Position numbers and translations under genes: made by a program. From assembly GCA_964559175.1 (NCBI GenBank), contig CAZLGT010000017.1, forward strand, positions 1 to 64,000: a stretch of DNA of 64,000 nt, written 5' to 3'. Below, one piece after another: positions 62,063 through 64,000 of the stretch (position 1 is the stretch's first letter; each line of letters begins with the position of its first letter). The DNA comes from Mariniphaga sp964559175. Lineage in GTDB: Bacteria; Bacteroidota; Bacteroidia; Bacteroidales; Prolixibacteraceae. The notes under the pieces were generated by a model, which had not been told where the DNA came from, searched no databases, and was given only the letters and a program-made list of their open reading frames with translations.

Positions 62063-62866
62063 ATGAAAAAAATACGGATAATTATATGGTTAACTCTTGT
62101 CATTTCAATTCATATTCAGGCACAATCTGTTCAAAAAGAAAATCCTGTCGTCCGCATCCTTACCTTCAACATTTTGCATGGCGCCACCACACAAGGCGAT
62201 TTCGATTTGGATAAAATTGCGGCTGTCATTCAGCAAACCAATCCCGATTTGGTAGCGCTGCAGGAGGTGGATTTTAAAACCAACCGCGCTAAAAATTACG
62301 ATTTGGCCACCGAGCTGGGCTGGCGTACCAAAATGGCGCCGCTTTTCGGCAAGGCAATGGATTACGACGGAGGCGGCTATGGTGAAGGAATTCTCACAAA
62401 AATGCCCATTATCGCCAGCAGGAATGTGCCTCTTCCCCACTCGCCCGGGAATGAGCCGCGTGCTGCGCTTGAGGTAACGGTTGAACTGGAGTCGGGAGAT
62501 ACCATTTGTTTCATCGGCACCCACCTGGAGCACCAGCGTGCCAGCACCGACCGTATCGACCAGGTGAAAGAAATCAACCGGGTATTTCTGCAAAATAAAT
62601 ATCCCACTATCCTTGCCGGCGATTTGAACGACACACCCGAAAGCGAGGCTATTTCCATTTTTAAAAGGCACTGGAAAGATTCCGAAGGAGAAATTCACCA
62701 TCCCACTTACCCTTCCAACAACCCGCAACGAAAAATTGATTACATTTTGTACCACCCAGCAAATCAATGGAAGGTACTTAAACATCAGGTCATTTGCGAC
62801 TCCATAGCATCGGATCATTGTGCGGTTTTATCGGTTTTGGAACTGGTTAGAAAAAGCATCCGATAA
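62063..62866 (+). CDS. Exported endonuclease/exonuclease/phosphatase-family hydrolase
   Basis: The 267-residue product begins with a signal peptide (VISIHIQAQ), so it is exported. The EEP fold motifs are in order: RILTFNILHGA near residue 31, LVALQEVDF near 59, FIGTHLEH near 150, AGDLNDTPES near 190 and SDHCAVL near 254. EEP enzymes cleave nucleic acids, sphingomyelin or phosphoinositides; here the substrate is unknown. The gene stands alone. Confidence 0.9.
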   Translation: MKKIRIIIWLTLVISIHIQAQSVQKENPVVRILTFNILHGATTQGDFDLDKIAAVIQQTNPDLVALQEVDFKTNRAKNYDLATELGWRTKMAPLFGKAMDYDGGGYGEGILTKMPIIASRNVPLPHSPGNEPRAALEVTVELESGDTICFIGTHLEHQRASTDRIDQVKEINRVFLQNKYPTILAGDLNDTPESEAISIFKRHWKDSEGEIHHPTYPSNNPQRKIDYILYHPANQWKVLKHQVICDSIASDHCAVLSVLELVRKSIR

Positions 62867-62867
62867 A

Positions 62868-63078
62868 CTATTCATAAATGTCAAATACGTTAAGGTTTGT
62901 TTCATCCGAATGTATATAAAAATCTAAGGCTGTTAATTTAATCTCTCCATTCGGATTAAACTGATCTCTTTCCATTTTTTGTAACTGGCTACACCTTTTG
63001 TTCTGTTAAATGAGAAGATGTACAGCTCGAAGACGCAACTATTATTACTATTGCTAAAACATTCAATATCGACTTCAT
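62868..63078 (-). pseudogene. Possible small lipoprotein gene, frameshifted
   Basis: From ATG 63078 the frame gives MKSILNVLAIVIIVASSSC, a lipoprotein signal, then stops at 62989-62991 after 29 codons. A second frame, starting with ATG 62975 and ending with TAG at 62868-62870, gives a 35-residue segment MERDQFNPNGEIKLTALDFY and on. The two frames join only if there was one frameshift near 62990. I cannot decide between a broken gene, a tiny lipoprotein followed by another ORF, or chance. Confidence 0.35.
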
Positions 63079-63097
63079 AACTTCAATTATACAATAA

Positions 63098-64000
63098 TTA
63101 TGAAAATGAAACTTTTGAGGAAATCTGTTCCAATAATTCTTTGGCCCCCACGTGCATCGAATTTAACTGCAACAATTCCTGCAGGTTGTTCATTGCATCG
63201 CCATACGACCCTAACCCAAACTGAGAGAGAGCTATTAAATATTTTGCATCAATGGTATTTCGCTTTTGAATATCATCTTCAAATACAAGCAGTAGTGGCA
63301 AGGAAGTAGCAAAATAGTCGATCTCCGCTTTTTTCTTCAATTTAGCTTCACCAAAGGCTTTCATGTCTTTTAGCAGGTTCTCAGCCTCCACAGTTTTGCC
63401 CAGTTCTTTTAATGAAAGTGCTTTGTAATAAGATAACTCGGAATAGGCACTTACGGCCATGTCAATAAAATCCCCTTCCTCATTTGTGCTTTCAATAAAA
63501 TGAATATTGGCCTTTTCAGTTTGCCTCAAGGCTTTTAATACCATTCCTTTCCAGTAATTGATATGAGCAACTGCCTGAAGAGGATGATATTTCTCACCCA
63601 AATTATCGGGCGTGTTCATCGATTTTTCGAAGTAATCCGATGCCGCCTGGGGAACTCCTTTACACAATGCGAGTTGTCCGAGCTTAAGACAAGCGTGTGT
63701 AAACTGCCGTAGTACCTGCCCTTCACCACCTTCCCATGGATGAAAATTACGGTTTTCCAATAAATGTAAAGCTTCTTCGTAGTGCCCATTAAAATTGTAT
63801 AAGGCAGCCAGTTCGACCGAAAAATCATCGCGTGAAAGTATTTGGTCTTTAATTTCAAGCAAACTTGCTAACCTCTCCATTGGGCTATCATTTAATTTTT
63901 TGCGCAATTGATCGAACTCGTAGCGTATTCGCATATCATCCGGGGCAAATTCAATTGCTTTAAGAAAGTACTTCCTTGCTTTTTCGCCGTCCTGAAAGGT
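63098..64000 (-). CDS. TPR-repeat protein (5' end beyond the window)
   Basis: The frame is open from 64000 to the stop at 63098, so at least 300 residues are seen and the start is missing. An internal ATG at 63934 is not the start, since upstream ARKYFLKAIEFAPDDMRIRYE is clearly a TPR helix pair. Repeats continue through ALLNENRNF-like, QAASDYFEKSMNTPDNLG and SYGDAMNNLQELLQLNSMHV. The C-terminus is typical of TPR proteins; DUF5107-type proteins end similarly, but that domain would lie outside the window. Confidence 0.75.
   Translation of the reverse strand, partial: TFQDGEKARKYFLKAIEFAPDDMRIRYEFDQLRKKLNDSPMERLASLLEIKDQILSRDDFSVELAALYNFNGHYEEALHLLENRNFHPWEGGEGQVLRQFTHACLKLGQLALCKGVPQAASDYFEKSMNTPDNLGEKYHPLQAVAHINYWKGMVLKALRQTEKANIHFIESTNEEGDFIDMAVSAYSELSYYKALSLKELGKTVEAENLLKDMKAFGEAKLKKKAEIDYFATSLPLLLVFEDDIQKRNTIDAKYLIALSQFGLGSYGDAMNNLQELLQLNSMHVGAKELLEQISSKVSFS

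Overview
The window comes from a member of the Bacteroidota, most likely a facultatively anaerobic Bacteroidales/Marinilabiliales-type organism. Placement below phylum is inference. Supporting signs are promoters of the TTTG-N19-TAnnTTTG type, almost no Shine-Dalgarno sequences, a Rho with a long basic extension, a cluster resembling the Porphyromonas porG-uppS-bamA-ompH region, a GT3-type glycogen synthase, DUF5522 and DUF6089 proteins, and an ExbB/ExbD/ExbD locus. No phage, complete insertion sequence or CRISPR array was seen.

Layout. 1-9.2 kb: truncated M19-like peptidase, Tpx, S9 peptidase, a membrane protein, an MNT gene with a truncated HEPN partner, a Gfo/Idh oxidoreductase overlapping malQ, an alpha/beta hydrolase and pdxJ. 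9.3-19.3 kb: an envelope block of CBS protein, nadK, a PorG-like DUF6089 protein, uppS, bamA and two Skp/OmpH chaperones, then glycogen synthase and murI. 19.4-22 kb: a sugar-kinase-like protein with a nucleotidyltransferase, and a gamma-carbonic-anhydrase-like protein. 22.2-29.3 kb: ferredoxin-dependent KorAB facing the NAD-linked E1/E2 (sucAB). 29.4-34.2 kb: a decayed Rieske gene, cupin, methyltransferase, rho and an AAA ATPase. 34.3-40.4 kb: pyruvate:ferredoxin oxidoreductase and the ExbB/D energizer. 40.6-47.7 kb: tRNA-Ser, asparaginase, TatD, gdhA, groESL, fmt and DUF5522. 47.8-55.7 kb: mixed metabolic, transport and lipoprotein genes including asnB. 55.8-61.3 kb: a tightly overlapping carotenoid operon with hydratase, acyltransferase, glycosyltransferase, a TPR protein, desaturase and phytoene synthase. 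61.3-64 kb: a PIN-domain toxin-antitoxin pair, an EEP-family hydrolase, a possible broken small lipoprotein and the end of a TPR gene.

How the genes fit together. PFOR, KorAB and OGDH E1/E2 in one region suggest that carbon can be routed through ferredoxin or NAD according to redox conditions. GdhA, AnsA and AsnB cover glutamate and asparagine metabolism; MalQ and glycogen synthase cover glycogen. UppS, BamA, the two Skp proteins, the PorG-like protein and MurI serve envelope assembly. The carotenoid operon predicts a hydroxylated, glycosylated and acylated pigment.

The least expected findings are the Rieske pseudogene with a stop codon in place of a conserved box-1 cysteine, the orphan MNT gene beside a HEPN stump, a Gly/Tyr-rich insertion in the BamA barrel, an inverted repeat inserted in the start of the TPR gene of the carotenoid operon, and a Walker B glutamine in the AAA ATPase. 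No clearly new multi-gene system was found; the carotenoid operon with its unexplained TPR member is the nearest candidate.
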